Counted from the first letter of the stretch, positions 6,784 through 14,610 are shown. The stretch is 32,190 nucleotides of DNA from SFWF01 sp045587065 (GCA_045587065.1 JAZNBQ010000040.1:1-32190); one strand, 5' to 3'. A program made the numbers and translations. Notes: generated by a model from the letters alone, not told the origin.

Positions 6784-8049
6784 TTACTTAAGTTCTATAC
6801 TGGTTGTACTTTGCCCTACCTGCCAAATTACAGGATTCTGGTCATAATGAATGGTAACATTTGCTGTGTGTTCTCCTGCAGATTTGCCCTTAAGGTCAAC
6901 AACTGCCTTAAGATTTGATGCTTTTAATGAATTAATAACCCTGGCAGGACCACAAATTTTGACGTTCTTTACACTTGAAGCAGTAGCTGAAGTAATATTG
7001 TCAGGTTTATTAATAAATTCTACGTTGCTAACAGTAACTGTACGCTCTGCTAAAGAAGAGGTTCTAATTGTGGCTACTACCTTTGTAACATTATCAAGGG
7101 CTTTAACACCATCAGGTAAAACAGGAACCAACTCAAACTTATCGTTTGTTTTAGAAATCTTAGAAAAATCTATAGGAGCAAGTTGAACAGATGACATAGC
7201 GTCAACTGTGTTAGGTGGACCTATAACGGTTATTTTGTTTATATCGTAACTAATATTAACATAATTTTTAACCTTTTCTGATGGTAGATTTAAAAAGGTT
7301 GGTTCAATACTAAAGGTCGCTTTTTTAGAGATAGGCACTGAAATTTTAACGGTATCTGTTTCAAGAGTAAATGCGCTTTTGTCGATTTCATTGCCTTTAA
7401 TGTCAAGTAAATGAATGTCGGCATCAAAAGAGGTTGTTGCAGACAACTGTTCGTTTACAGAAGCAACTGCTACCACCTTATTAATTTTTTTCATTTCAGT
7501 ACGAGGACCCTTAATAGTTAGTTTTGCATTTTCTGTATTGCTTAGCACCGGGGCTTCGGCAATAAGATTAGAAACTGCAGCTGCACCCAAAGCCTGGGGT
7601 ACTACGTCAAACTCCTGTGTATCAATATAGTCAAACTTTGCAGTTATTGATGACGGAGAAATACTAACAAAATTGTACTCTAAATTTTTGTTGAATTTAG
7701 ATGCGTTAAGCTTCAAAACATAGGTTCCTGGTTGAGTTACGTCGGAAATTGATGCGCTAACGATAACATCTTCACTTGTTAGCGAACTAACAATATAGTT
7801 AGGACCGTAAACGGTTACGGCAACGCTTGTATCAGATAAGTCGTTAATTAAATCCATACCAAGTTCTTCCACAACTGTTCCTTTTGTGTTTATTGTAATG
7901 GGAACGTCAGAAAAAACTTGCTCTCTCTCGGGATTTTGATACAGAGAAATTGAAAGCCAAATTGCAAAGGCCAAAACAACAGAAAATGTAACGGCAAATT
8001 TCTTGTTGTAAAGCAATTCTCTGAGTGATGAAAATTTCAGCCGCTTCAT
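6784..8049 (-). CDS. cdaR: YbbR-domain protein, CdaA regulator (CdaR)
   Basis: A 421-residue protein with one N-terminal membrane anchor (residues 18-36, FAVTFSVVLAFAIWLSISLY) and an extracytoplasmic region of repeated YbbR domains. Recurring segments are VAVTVYGPNYIVSSL, AKLTIKGPRTEMKKI, ITVIGPPNTVDAM and VKICGPARVINSL, so four repeats. CdaR binds the diadenylate cyclase CdaA through its membrane helix and tunes c-di-AMP production. It lies 11 bases downstream of cdaA with a strong GTAGGAGG site, the standard pairing. The usual third gene, glmM, is absent here because a terminator follows. Confidence 0.92.
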   Translation of the reverse strand: MKRLKFSSLRELLYNKKFAVTFSVVLAFAIWLSISLYQNPEREQVFSDVPITINTKGTVVEELGMDLINDLSDTSVAVTVYGPNYIVSSLTSEDVIVSASISDVTQPGTYVLKLNASKFNKNLEYNFVSISPSSITAKFDYIDTQEFDVVPQALGAAAVSNLIAEAPVLSNTENAKLTIKGPRTEMKKINKVVAVASVNEQLSATTSFDADIHLLDIKGNEIDKSAFTLETDTVKISVPISKKATFSIEPTFLNLPSEKVKNYVNISYDINKITVIGPPNTVDAMSSVQLAPIDFSKISKTNDKFELVPVLPDGVKALDNVTKVVATIRTSSLAERTVTVSNVEFINKPDNITSATASSVKNVKICGPARVINSLKASNLKAVVDLKGKSAGEHTANVTIHYDQNPVIWQVGQSTTSIELK

Positions 8050-8060
8050 TTCAATTCCTC

Positions 8061-8951
8061 CTACTTATTCTTTTTGAAAACTTCAAATATTTTCTTAGTA
8101 AATGTTGTTTTTTCCTTTTCTTCCTCGACAAGAAGCTGATTGTAAAGTTCCTCTTTAAGGGTTACTGTATTAAAATCTCTGGTAATTTTTCCGTTAACTG
8201 CTATAGATATGGTTCCTGTTTCTTCAGAAACAACCAGAACTACTGCATCGGAATTTTCGCTCATGCCTATTGCCGCTCTATGACGAGTACCAAGCTGCGA
8301 ATTTAAATCGTTATTTGCAGTAAGCGGTAAAATGCAACCCGCTGCGTATAGACTGCCGTCTCTTACTATCAACGCGCCGTCGTGTAGTGGCGATTTCGGA
8401 AAGAAAACGTTGCAAATCATTTCATAGGAAGGTTCTGCATTTATAACAGTACCTGTATTAACAATTTCACCAAGCATTGTCTTTCTTTCAAAAACTATCA
8501 GAGCGCCAATGCGTTTATCAGACATAACGCTTGTTGCTTTACAAATAGAGTCTACACATTTGGCGATTGCCTGATTTTTAGAATCGTAATTTTGCATTTT
8601 GCCAAAAGGTGTAATATTACTTTGTCCAACTCTTTCAAGCATTCGTCTGATTTCAGGTTGGAAAACTATTACTGCAATAATGATTGCATAATCAAATATT
8701 TTGTAAAGCAACCATTTTAGTGTTATCAGTTTAAACAAATTGGAAACAAGGAACACAACTAACAAAACGATAATACCTTTGATAAGCTGTCCGCTACGAG
8801 TTTCTCTCATAAATTCGATAACTTTATAAATAATAAACGCTACGATTAAAATATCAATGATATCGAAAATTCGGATGTTGATTATTGAGAATATTATCTG
8901 ACTGAAAAACGAATAAATATTCTCATATAACGCTGTTATGGCATTTAACAA
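8061..8951 (-). CDS. cdaA: Membrane diadenylate cyclase CdaA (c-di-AMP synthase)
   Basis: A 296-residue enzyme that makes c-di-AMP from two ATP. Three predicted membrane helices occupy about residues 30-98. The DAC domain follows, with both catalytic signatures: LHDGALIVRDG (DGA at 191-193) and GTRHRAAIGMSE (RHR at 223-225), then VVSEETGTISIAVNGKI. Length and order match CdaA rather than DisA or CdaS. The start is TTG, with AGGGG 8 bases upstream; no in-frame ATG fits better. It has its own promoter and is followed by the YbbR-domain regulator. c-di-AMP controls potassium and osmolyte uptake and wall homeostasis in Firmicutes. Confidence 0.96.
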   Translation of the reverse strand: MLNAITALYENIYSFFSQIIFSIINIRIFDIIDILIVAFIIYKVIEFMRETRSGQLIKGIIVLLVVFLVSNLFKLITLKWLLYKIFDYAIIIAVIVFQPEIRRMLERVGQSNITPFGKMQNYDSKNQAIAKCVDSICKATSVMSDKRIGALIVFERKTMLGEIVNTGTVINAEPSYEMICNVFFPKSPLHDGALIVRDGSLYAAGCILPLTANNDLNSQLGTRHRAAIGMSENSDAVVLVVSEETGTISIAVNGKITRDFNTVTLKEELYNQLLVEEEKEKTTFTKKIFEVFKKNK

Positions 8952-8984
8952 AATATCAACCCCTAACTCTTTTTTACCACTTAT

Positions 8985-9013
8985 ATTTTATCATATATTA
9001 TATATATAATCAA
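8985..9013 (-). promoter_or_regulatory. Promoter of cdaA-cdaR
   Basis: Minus strand -35 TTGATT (9008-9013) and -10 TAAAAT (8985-8990), 17-base spacer. The -35 box is within 5 bases of the stop codon of the cysteine desulfurase-like gene, and no terminator separates the two genes. Confidence 0.65.
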
Positions 9014-9016
9014 TAT

Positions 9017-10159
9017 TTATTTGAAATTTTTTATGCTAAAAATTAAGTTATCGCAATTACTTTTGCTATTAAAAATTCCTGTTGATATTCTTACTGTTCC
9101 TACTTCTCCTGTGTTAATAAAATTATGGGCATAAGGGGCGCAATGAAGTCCGCCTCTAACAGCTATTCCCTGTTTGCCTAAATAGTCTGAAACCTCCAGA
9201 CTGTTTCTGTCTTTTACATTAAAAGACAAAACAGGAACGTACAAGTGTTTTTCAGGGTACGGCGTGTAAAGAGTACAACCTATATACTTTAGTTTTTCGT
9301 ACAAATATTTTATCAAAGATAGTTCTTTTTCATAGATTTTATTAATGCCTATACTCTTTACAAAATCCACACCGGCACCTACACCTAAAATGTTAGGAAC
9401 ACTGATAGTTCCACTCTCAATTCTTTCAGGAAAATTGTCAGGTTGTTGCATCTCGTTGGAATTCGTGCCTGTGCCACCTAAAACGGTTACATTGTCTATA
9501 GGTTTTACTGCTATTAATATACCAATTCCCATAGGTGCATACAAACCTTTATGTGCAGCAACACACAAATAATCTATATTCATATCTTTCATATTTATGC
9601 TCAAAACCCCTGCGCTTTGTGCCGCATCTACTCCAAAAAGAATCCCTTTTTTCTTGCACATTTCTCCTATTTCTTTAATTGGAATTACTGTTCCCGTAAC
9701 ATTTGATGCGTTGGTTGTAAAAATCATTCTTGTGTTTTGTTTTATAAGCTTACGGAAATTTTCCACAGTTCTTTCAGGGTTTACTAAATCTACGTCAGCA
9801 ATATCAAATTCTACACCTTTAAGTTTGCTTAAATTATGAAGAGGCCGCATAACCGCATTGTGTTCAAGAGAAGACACTATAATATGGTCTGTGCTTTTTA
9901 ACACACCATTTAAAACAAAATTTATAGCATGCGTGCAGTTAGCAGTAAAGCAGACCTGTTGAGCATTGTCACAACCAAAGAAATCCCCTATTTTCTTTCG
10001 TACGTTATATACCGCTTCTGCTGCATTCATAGATGCTTTATAGCCGCTTCTACCAGGATTTGCAGAATAGTTTTTAAGGGCATTATTTACAGCATCTATT
10101 ACCATTTTAGGTTTATGTCCGCTTGTAGCGGCATTGTCAAAATATATCAATTTTTTCAC
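9017..10159 (-). CDS. Cysteine desulfurase-like class V aminotransferase
   Basis: A 380-residue PLP enzyme of the NifS/SufS-like group. Expected residues are present: IYFDNAATSGHKP at the start, His100 (SSLEHNAVMRP), Asp178 and Gln181 (GVDAAQSAG), PLP lysine Lys204 in AAHKGLYAPMG, and Cys340 in RGGLHCAPYAH, the residue that carries persulfide or perselenide. The protein belongs to the subgroup that often pairs with DUF3343 proteins in selenium/sulfur trafficking, and a DUF3343 gene lies directly upstream. The start is GTG at 10159 with only a weak AGTAGG before it, right after a terminator-like hairpin. Whether its substrate is cysteine or selenocysteine cannot be read from sequence. Confidence 0.88.
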   Translation of the reverse strand: MKKLIYFDNAATSGHKPKMVIDAVNNALKNYSANPGRSGYKASMNAAEAVYNVRKKIGDFFGCDNAQQVCFTANCTHAINFVLNGVLKSTDHIIVSSLEHNAVMRPLHNLSKLKGVEFDIADVDLVNPERTVENFRKLIKQNTRMIFTTNASNVTGTVIPIKEIGEMCKKKGILFGVDAAQSAGVLSINMKDMNIDYLCVAAHKGLYAPMGIGILIAVKPIDNVTVLGGTGTNSNEMQQPDNFPERIESGTISVPNILGVGAGVDFVKSIGINKIYEKELSLIKYLYEKLKYIGCTLYTPYPEKHLYVPVLSFNVKDRNSLEVSDYLGKQGIAVRGGLHCAPYAHNFINTGEVGTVRISTGIFNSKSNCDNLIFSIKNFK

Positions 10160-10166
10160 CTACTTT

Positions 10167-10193
10167 AAAACGCACAGGAAACCTGTGCGTTTT
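10167..10193 (-). terminator. Terminator-like hairpin between the DUF3343 gene and the desulfurase gene
   Basis: A perfect 12-bp stem, AAAACGCACAGG with CCTGTGCGTTTT, around a 3-base loop. The ends are A/T-rich, so it could work in both directions. It begins 8 bases after the start of the downstream gene and ends 6 bases before the stop of the upstream gene, leaving no room for a promoter between them. Confidence 0.75.
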
Positions 10194-10198
10194 GTAAT

Positions 10199-10420
10199 CT
10201 AGTTTACAGGGGAAACTTCTAAAATTTTAATACCGTTTTGGTTCAAAAGTTCAACGGCCTTTTCAATATTACCTGTTACAACTATTCCGTAACCGCAGCC
10301 GTAACGCGCGATTCCAACCGTGTTTCTTTCAACCTTTGCTTTAAAACCTTCGGCTCTTAAAATATCTCTTCCCCTTATTGCATAGGTTACAGTACCTGTG
10401 ATAATTACGTGCTGTTTCAT
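10199..10420 (-). CDS. DUF3343 (putative Se/S carrier-like) protein
   Basis: A 73-residue cytosolic protein that matches the DUF3343 family in length and layout: MKQHVIITGTVTYAIRGRDIL, the central RYGCGYGIVVTG containing the single cysteine (Cys42), and a final helix-strand (EKAVELLNQNGIKILEV). The family is proposed to carry sulfur or selenium on this cysteine, and it often accompanies class V aminotransferases, as here. The family resemblance is a recognition call, not a search result, and the carrier role is only proposed for the family. GGAG lies 9 bases before the ATG. Confidence 0.75.
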   Translation of the reverse strand: MKQHVIITGTVTYAIRGRDILRAEGFKAKVERNTVGIARYGCGYGIVVTGNIEKAVELLNQNGIKILEVSPVN

Positions 10421-10446
10421 TTTATTTCACTCCATATTAAACCTAC

Positions 10447-10474
10447 ATTATATTCTATGTGGCTGTGAAATTAA
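10447..10474 (-). promoter_or_regulatory. Possible promoter of the DUF3343 gene
   Basis: Minus strand -10 TATAAT (10447-10452) with a poor -35, TTAATT (10469-10474), 16 bases upstream. It lies after the HPr terminator, where a promoter is needed. Confidence 0.4.
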
Positions 10475-10478
10475 TGAC

Positions 10479-10509
10479 AAAAAAAGCACGGTAGAAAACT
10501 CTACCGTGC
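10479..10509 (-). terminator. Terminator after the HPr gene
   Basis: A 10-bp stem, GCACGGTAGA with TCTACCGTGC, around a 4-base loop, followed on the minus strand by a run of seven T (TTTTTTTGTC). It lies 16 bases past the HPr stop. Confidence 0.92.
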
Positions 10510-10525
10510 AAATATAAATTTATAA

Positions 10526-10789
10526 TTATTCAGCAAATTCAGACTCAACAAGATTAACTAAGGCTTCAAGAGCAACCTCTTCGTCAGGACCATCTACAAT
10601 TATGCGAATTGCAGTGCCGCCAACAATACCGAGAGACAAAACACCAAGCAAGCTTTTAGCGTTTGCTCTTCTGTTCTCTTTTTCAACCCATACTGTTGAT
10701 TTAAACTCGTTTGCTTTTTGAATGAAAAATGTTGCAGGTCTTGCATGAAGTCCTACCTGATTGTTAATGACTACATCTTTTACGCACAT
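10526..10789 (-). CDS. ptsH: HPr family phosphocarrier protein
   Basis: An 87-residue protein of normal HPr length. His15 lies in QVGLHARPAT, the residue phosphorylated by enzyme I of the sugar phosphotransferase system. Ser46 is in NAKSLLGVLSLGI, the site used by HPr kinase in Firmicutes, so both catalytic and regulatory phosphorylation look possible. Crh, which lacks the active His, is therefore excluded. It is monocistronic, with its own promoter and terminator; no ptsI, hprK or permease is nearby. The ATG has GAGGAG 8 bases upstream. Confidence 0.93.
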   Translation of the reverse strand: MCVKDVVINNQVGLHARPATFFIQKANEFKSTVWVEKENRRANAKSLLGVLSLGIVGGTAIRIIVDGPDEEVALEALVNLVESEFAE

Positions 10790-10839
10790 AATTATAACTC
10801 CTCAATAATACATAATACTACCATTGTGTATTTTTTCTT

Positions 10840-10867
10840 ATTATAACACAATATATGCCTCAGTCAA
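10840..10867 (-). promoter_or_regulatory. Promoter of the HPr gene
   Basis: Minus strand -35 TTGACT (10862-10867) and -10 TATAAT (10840-10845), 16-base spacer. The rest of the gap up to the trmD stop at 10970 is A/T-rich with no clear terminator. Confidence 0.8.
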
Positions 10868-10969
10868 TGAGATAAATAAAAGTTCTAATTTTCTTATAAA
10901 CATATATTAAAAACAGGTTAACCTTTTGTGCAAAATGCAATACATATTTAATAAATATTAACATATTTA

Positions 10970-11719
10970 TCAAGACCGGTTCTTTTCGCCAGAAAGATTT
11001 TTTACGTACTCTTTTTCTTTTTCAGTTAGTTCTGCGGTTTCCAGCATCTCAGGTCTGCGATAAAATGTTTCCTCAATAGACTTTATTCTACGCCATTTTT
11101 TTATGTTTTCGTGATGACCGGAAAGAAGCACTTCAGGCACTCTTCTGCCCTGCCATACTTCAGGTTTTGTATATTGGGGAAATTCCAAAAGCCCTGCAAA
11201 ATGGCTTTCTTCCGTAAAGCAAATATCATCTGACAAAACACCGGGAAGCATTCTGCAAACTGCATCGGTTATAGCCATTGCAGGAATTTCTCCCCCTGTT
11301 AAAACATAATCTCCAATAGAAATTTCCTCATCAACAATTTCGTCTAAAACTCTTTGGTCAACACCTTCATAATGCCCACACAGAAAAACTATATGCTCTT
11401 TCTTGGAAAGTTCTACCGCTTTGTTTTGAGTAAATGTAGAACCCTTTGGTGACATATAAATAAGATAGGGCTTTGACTCGTTTTCATTATCGTAAAGGGA
11501 ATTAAAGCAATTATATATTGGTGCGGCAGACATTACCATACCCATTCCACCGCCATAAGTTGTATCATCAACTTTGTTGTGTTTATTACCGGAATAATCA
11601 CGAATGTTAGTGCAACGAATTTCAACTAAATTATTTTTTCTTGCTCTGCCGATAATGCTCTCAGACAAAACCGTTTCACACATCTCCGGAAACAAGGTCA
11701 TAATGTCAATCTTCATCAT
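10970..11719 (-). CDS. trmD: tRNA (guanine37-N1)-methyltransferase TrmD
   Basis: A 249-residue enzyme that methylates G37 next to the anticodon and prevents frameshifting. It reads MMKIDIMTLFPEMCETVL, then DDTTYGGGMGMVM, IYMSPKGSTFTQ, LCGHYEGVDQRVLDE, EISIGDYVLTGGE and TKPEVWQGRRVPEVLLSGHH, all fixed TrmD blocks including the SAM-binding knot. The frame can be extended by a TTG, but the ATG at 11719 is 7 bases from AAAGGG and fits best (a second ATG at 11716 is also possible). It overlaps the end of rimM by 14 bases, so the two are translationally coupled. The usual next gene, rplS, does not follow. Confidence 0.97.
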   Translation of the reverse strand: MMKIDIMTLFPEMCETVLSESIIGRARKNNLVEIRCTNIRDYSGNKHNKVDDTTYGGGMGMVMSAAPIYNCFNSLYDNENESKPYLIYMSPKGSTFTQNKAVELSKKEHIVFLCGHYEGVDQRVLDEIVDEEISIGDYVLTGGEIPAMAITDAVCRMLPGVLSDDICFTEESHFAGLLEFPQYTKPEVWQGRRVPEVLLSGHHENIKKWRRIKSIEETFYRRPEMLETAELTEKEKEYVKNLSGEKNRS

Positions 11720-12221
11720 CAAACAGCCCTTTCATTTTCCTTATAACTACTCTACCCTCATCAATATCTACTGAAACAACTACCTCGTCAATGCAAGGAA
11801 TAAGATACTCCTTACCATCTTTTTCTATATGCCATACGTCGTTTGCGCCTGTTTGAGAAACGTCAGAAATTTTACCCAGATTATCATTTGTGTCTATTTC
11901 GTATACATCGCTACCTATTAATTCATCAATAAAATACTGACCATCCTCAAGATTTGCATCTTCCCTTTTAATAAATAAAAGTTTATTCCTTAAGGTCTCT
12001 GCCTCATCAATAGAGTTAATATCTTTTACAGCTGAAATCACAATATTTCCATGTGGTTTTGGAGAAATCAGAGCAATTTTTTTGCTACCGATTTCATCAA
12101 GATAAAGATTTTTAAATTGACATAAAAACTCTGGCGAATCGCACCAAGGCTGGATTCTAACCATACCTCTGACACCATGAGTTCCTACAATTTTTCCTAC
12201 AGTTAAGAAAGATTTTTTCAT
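11706..12221 (-). CDS. rimM: 16S rRNA processing protein RimM
   Basis: A 171-residue protein with the two RimM domains: the N-terminal barrel (FLTVGKIVGTHGVRGMVRIQ, then RIQPWCDSPEF) and the C-terminal PRC barrel (FIDELIGSDVYEIDT, then GANDVWHIEKDGKEYLIPC and DIDEGRVVIRKMKGLFD). RimM helps mature the 30S head and binds S19. The open frame continues to a GTG at 12260, but that lies inside a hairpin; the ATG at 12221 follows GGAG at the right distance and starts MKKSFLTVGK like other family members. It sits between khpA and trmD and is preceded by an attenuator-like element. Confidence 0.95.
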   Translation of the reverse strand: MKKSFLTVGKIVGTHGVRGMVRIQPWCDSPEFLCQFKNLYLDEIGSKKIALISPKPHGNIVISAVKDINSIDEAETLRNKLLFIKREDANLEDGQYFIDELIGSDVYEIDTNDNLGKISDVSQTGANDVWHIEKDGKEYLIPCIDEVVVSVDIDEGRVVIRKMKGLFDDED

Positions 12222-12235
12222 ACGCTCTCCTATAT

Positions 12236-12272
12236 AAAAACCCCCAATTGCGCAGGACACGCTCCATGGGGG
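12236..12272 (-). promoter_or_regulatory. Attenuator-like hairpin between khpA and rimM
   Basis: On the minus strand CCCCCA (12267-12272) pairs with TGGGGG (12241-12246), with a small inner 3-bp GCG/CGC stem, and TTTTTATATA follows directly. This is the form of an intrinsic terminator, yet it lies inside an operon just ahead of the rimM ribosome binding site. A second 6-bp hairpin (GAGCCG with CGGCTC, 12287-12304) precedes it and begins right after the khpA stop. Confidence 0.65.
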
Positions 12273-12286
12273 ATTGTTTCTTTAGC

Positions 12287-12304
12287 GAGCCGTAAAAACG
12301 GCTC
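12287..12304 (-). other. Short hairpin after the khpA stop codon
   Basis: A 6-bp stem, GAGCCG with CGGCTC, around a 6-base loop. No T-run follows, so it is not itself a terminator; it may form part of a two-hairpin element with the attenuator-like structure at 12241-12272. Confidence 0.5.
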
Positions 12305-12308
12305 ATAA

Positions 12309-12542
12309 TTAGTCTATTTCAACCATTACCTTTTCGTTGTTGCGATTAGCAGCAGCACGAACAACAGTACGAATAGCTTTAGCAATTCTGCCCTGTTTAC
12401 CGATAACTCTACCCATATCGTTTTCTGCAACATGAAGATGATAAACTACGACACCGTCTTCGTTAACCTCATCTACAGTAACAGTTACCTGCTCTGGATT
12501 TTCTACAAGTCCGGAAGCAATTGCAACTAATAACTCTTGCAT
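12309..12542 (-). CDS. khpA: KH-domain RNA-binding protein KhpA
   Basis: A 77-residue single KH domain. It has the GxxG loop (GKQG at 48-51) in MGRVIGKQGRIAKAIRTVVR, flanked by LHVAENDMG and EKVMVEID. KhpA forms a complex with KhpB/Jag and influences cell elongation and RNA metabolism in Gram-positives. It sits in the conserved slot between rpsP and rimM, 13 bases after rpsP, with GGAGG before its ATG. Confidence 0.95.
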   Translation of the reverse strand: MQELLVAIASGLVENPEQVTVTVDEVNEDGVVVYHLHVAENDMGRVIGKQGRIAKAIRTVVRAAANRNNEKVMVEID

Positions 12543-12555
12543 TTAAGTTCCTCCA

Positions 12556-12798
12556 TTAAAGAATTTCTGATTTCTTGAGTAAAGCTTTAACTGTATCTGT
12601 AGGTTGAGCACCGTTAGAAATCCAAGTCTTAGCCTTATCGCCATCAATCTTAATTACTGCAGGTTCTTTAGTTGGGTCATAATAACCGATTTCCTCAATG
12701 AAACGACCATCACGTGGATATCTTGAGTCTGCAACAACTACACGATAGAAAGGAGCTTTCTTTGCACCCATTCTGCGAAGTCTGATTTTTACTGCCAT
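12556..12798 (-). CDS. rpsP: 30S ribosomal protein S16
   Basis: An 80-residue protein: MAVKIRLRRMGAKKAPFYRV, then VVADSRYPRDGRFIEEIGYY and DKAKTWISNGAQPTDTVKAL, the full S16 signature at the usual length. S16 stabilises the 30S body. It follows ffh by 55 bases and has GGAGGTG before its ATG. Confidence 0.98.
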   Translation of the reverse strand: MAVKIRLRRMGAKKAPFYRVVVADSRYPRDGRFIEEIGYYDPTKEPAVIKIDGDKAKTWISNGAQPTDTVKALLKKSEIL

Positions 12799-12853
12799 TT
12801 AAATACACCTCCGAAATTTATACTTTATTAAAATAGAGATAACTCTTTTTAAT

Positions 12854-14188
12854 CTACATCATTGGTGGAAGATTAAATCCACCCATACGCTTTTTTCCGC
12901 CTTTGCTGTTCATTTGTCGGAACATCTTTTTCATTTGCTCATACTGTTTTACAAGCTTATTAACCTCTTCAACCGTTACACCGGCACCTGCCGCAATTCT
13001 CTTGCGCCTAGATGCGTTTAAAAGGTCAGGCTTTGCCCTTTCTTTTTTGGTCATAGATTTGATTATAGCTTCACTTCTGAGCATTACTCTTTCGTCTATA
13101 TCGTCCTCGTTAATTTGTTTATTCATACCGGGAATCATAGATATCAGACTTTTTATTGAGCCCATTTTCTTAATCTGTTCAAACTGGGAAAGCAAATCTT
13201 CCATATCGAATTTGTTTTCCTGAAGTTTCTTAGCAGCTTTTAAAGCTTCTTCCTCATCAATACCGCTTTCAACCTTTTGAATAAAGGAAAGCATATCTCC
13301 CATACCCAAAATTCTGGAAGCCATTCTGTCTGGATGGAATTCGTCCAAATCGTCCAGTTTTTCGCCAACACCTGTAAAGAGAATAGGTTTGCCTGTTACT
13401 GCTCTTACAGAAAGTGCGGCACCGCCTCTGGTATCACCATCAAGCTTGGTAAGAATAACACCATCAATTTCAAGTATATCATTAAAGGCTTTTGCTACGT
13501 TTACAGAATCCTGACCCACCATTGAGTCAATAACAAGTAAAATGTTATCAATATCAACGGTTTTGTTTATACGGGAAAGTTCATCCATAAGTTCTGTGTC
13601 TATATGAAGTCGGCCTGCGGTATCGAGAATTACAAAATCATGTCCGTAATCTCTTGCCATTTTTATTGCTTCTACTGCAGTTTTTTCAGGCTTTTGGGTG
13701 CCTTTTTCAAACACAGGAACCTGTATTTGTTCGCCTAAAACCTTTAACTGCTCAATTGCGGCAGGTCTGTATATATCACAAGCAACCAGTAACGGTCTGT
13801 TGCCCTTTGATTTTAAATGCTTTGCAAGTTTTGCAGCATGGGTTGTCTTACCTGAACCTTGAAGACCGCACATCATAATTACTGTTGGAATTTTTTTTGC
13901 AAATTTAAGTCGCGCCTGCTCACTGCCCATAAGCTCGGTCAGTTCATCACGGACAATTTTTACTACCATTTGTGCAGGTGTAAGGCTTTGCATAACTTCT
14001 TCGCCAACACATTTTTCAGCAACTTTATTAGTGAAATCTTTAGCAACCTTATAGTTAACATCTGCCTCAAGAAGTGCCAGTCTTACTTCACGCATTGCTG
14101 AACGCACATCTTGTTCATTAAGTTTTCCCTTTGAACGAAGGCGCTTAAAGACGCTTCCAAGTTTTTCTGACAGATTGTCAAAAGCCAC
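12854..14188 (-). CDS. ffh: Signal recognition particle GTPase Ffh
   Basis: A 444-residue SRP54 protein. The N domain comes first (MAFDNLSEKLGSVFKRLRSK), then the G domain with P-loop GLQGSGKTTHAAKLAKHL, VACDIYRPAAIEQL, DTAGRLHIDTELMDEL, and TKLDGDTRGGAALS. The methionine-rich M domain ends QMKKMFRQMNSKGGKKRM, followed by GGFNLPPMM. It binds signal sequences and the SRP RNA and delivers ribosomes to FtsY. The start is GTG at 14188, with AAGGAGG 7 bases upstream. It lies 12 bases after ylxM, the standard pairing. Confidence 0.98.
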   Translation of the reverse strand: MAFDNLSEKLGSVFKRLRSKGKLNEQDVRSAMREVRLALLEADVNYKVAKDFTNKVAEKCVGEEVMQSLTPAQMVVKIVRDELTELMGSEQARLKFAKKIPTVIMMCGLQGSGKTTHAAKLAKHLKSKGNRPLLVACDIYRPAAIEQLKVLGEQIQVPVFEKGTQKPEKTAVEAIKMARDYGHDFVILDTAGRLHIDTELMDELSRINKTVDIDNILLVIDSMVGQDSVNVAKAFNDILEIDGVILTKLDGDTRGGAALSVRAVTGKPILFTGVGEKLDDLDEFHPDRMASRILGMGDMLSFIQKVESGIDEEEALKAAKKLQENKFDMEDLLSQFEQIKKMGSIKSLISMIPGMNKQINEDDIDERVMLRSEAIIKSMTKKERAKPDLLNASRRKRIAAGAGVTVEEVNKLVKQYEQMKKMFRQMNSKGGKKRMGGFNLPPMM

Positions 14189-14200
14189 TTTGTTTCCTCC

Positions 14201-14506
14201 TTAAAAATTATCGCTGAAATCTATTAAACTATTAAAATCCAATTCATTAGACTGTATTTTTTCAATTAATTCTTTGAGCTCCTTTGACTTGCGGCAAAGG
14301 TTAAGTTTCTCTTCAAATTCATAGAGTTGAAGTTCACTTCGTTTCACAAAATCTCTTACTCCCTGACGTGTGATGCCTTCATTTTCGGCTATTTCAGAAA
14401 GAGATAAATCGTTGTTATAATAGCCGTCTAAAATGCGTTGTTGTTTATCTGAAAGTATTGAACCGTATCGGTCTAAAAGCTCTGATACATAATAATTCTC
14501 AGCCAA
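14201..14506 (-). CDS. ylxM: YlxM family HTH protein, SRP-associated
   Basis: A 101-residue protein with a sigma-70 region 4-like helix-turn-helix (LSDKQQRILDGYYNNDLSLS, then EIAENEGITRQGVRDFVKRS), typical of YlxM/p13. In streptococci this protein modulates SRP GTPase activity; its gene nearly always precedes ffh. The start is TTG at 14506 with GAGGTG 5 bases upstream. It is the first gene of the operon and is preceded by a consensus promoter. Confidence 0.93.
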   Translation of the reverse strand: MAENYYVSELLDRYGSILSDKQQRILDGYYNNDLSLSEIAENEGITRQGVRDFVKRSELQLYEFEEKLNLCRKSKELKELIEKIQSNELDFNSLIDFSDNF

Positions 14507-14548
14507 AACGACACCTCAAGCTGTAAAGAAATTTACTTAACAGATATT

Positions 14549-14577
14549 ATTATACAAGGAAAGTATAAAACTGTCAA
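14549..14577 (-). promoter_or_regulatory. Promoter of ylxM-ffh-rpsP-khpA-rimM-trmD
   Basis: Minus strand perfect -35 TTGACA (14572-14577) and perfect -10 TATAAT (14549-14554), 17-base spacer: the full vegetative consensus. Confidence 0.92.
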
Positions 14578-14610
14578 GTTTTTTTCTTTACATATAAAAA
14601 TTATTTGTTA

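Noticed and set aside
10800..10969. A missing rplS (L19) or small gene between trmD and HPr.
   Set aside because: All frames are broken by stops, and the sequence is A/T-rich with only the HPr promoter; rplS must lie elsewhere.
12222..12260. Longer rimM frame starting at GTG 12260.
   Set aside because: The start lies inside a hairpin with no ribosome binding site, and the ATG at 12221 gives the family N-terminus.
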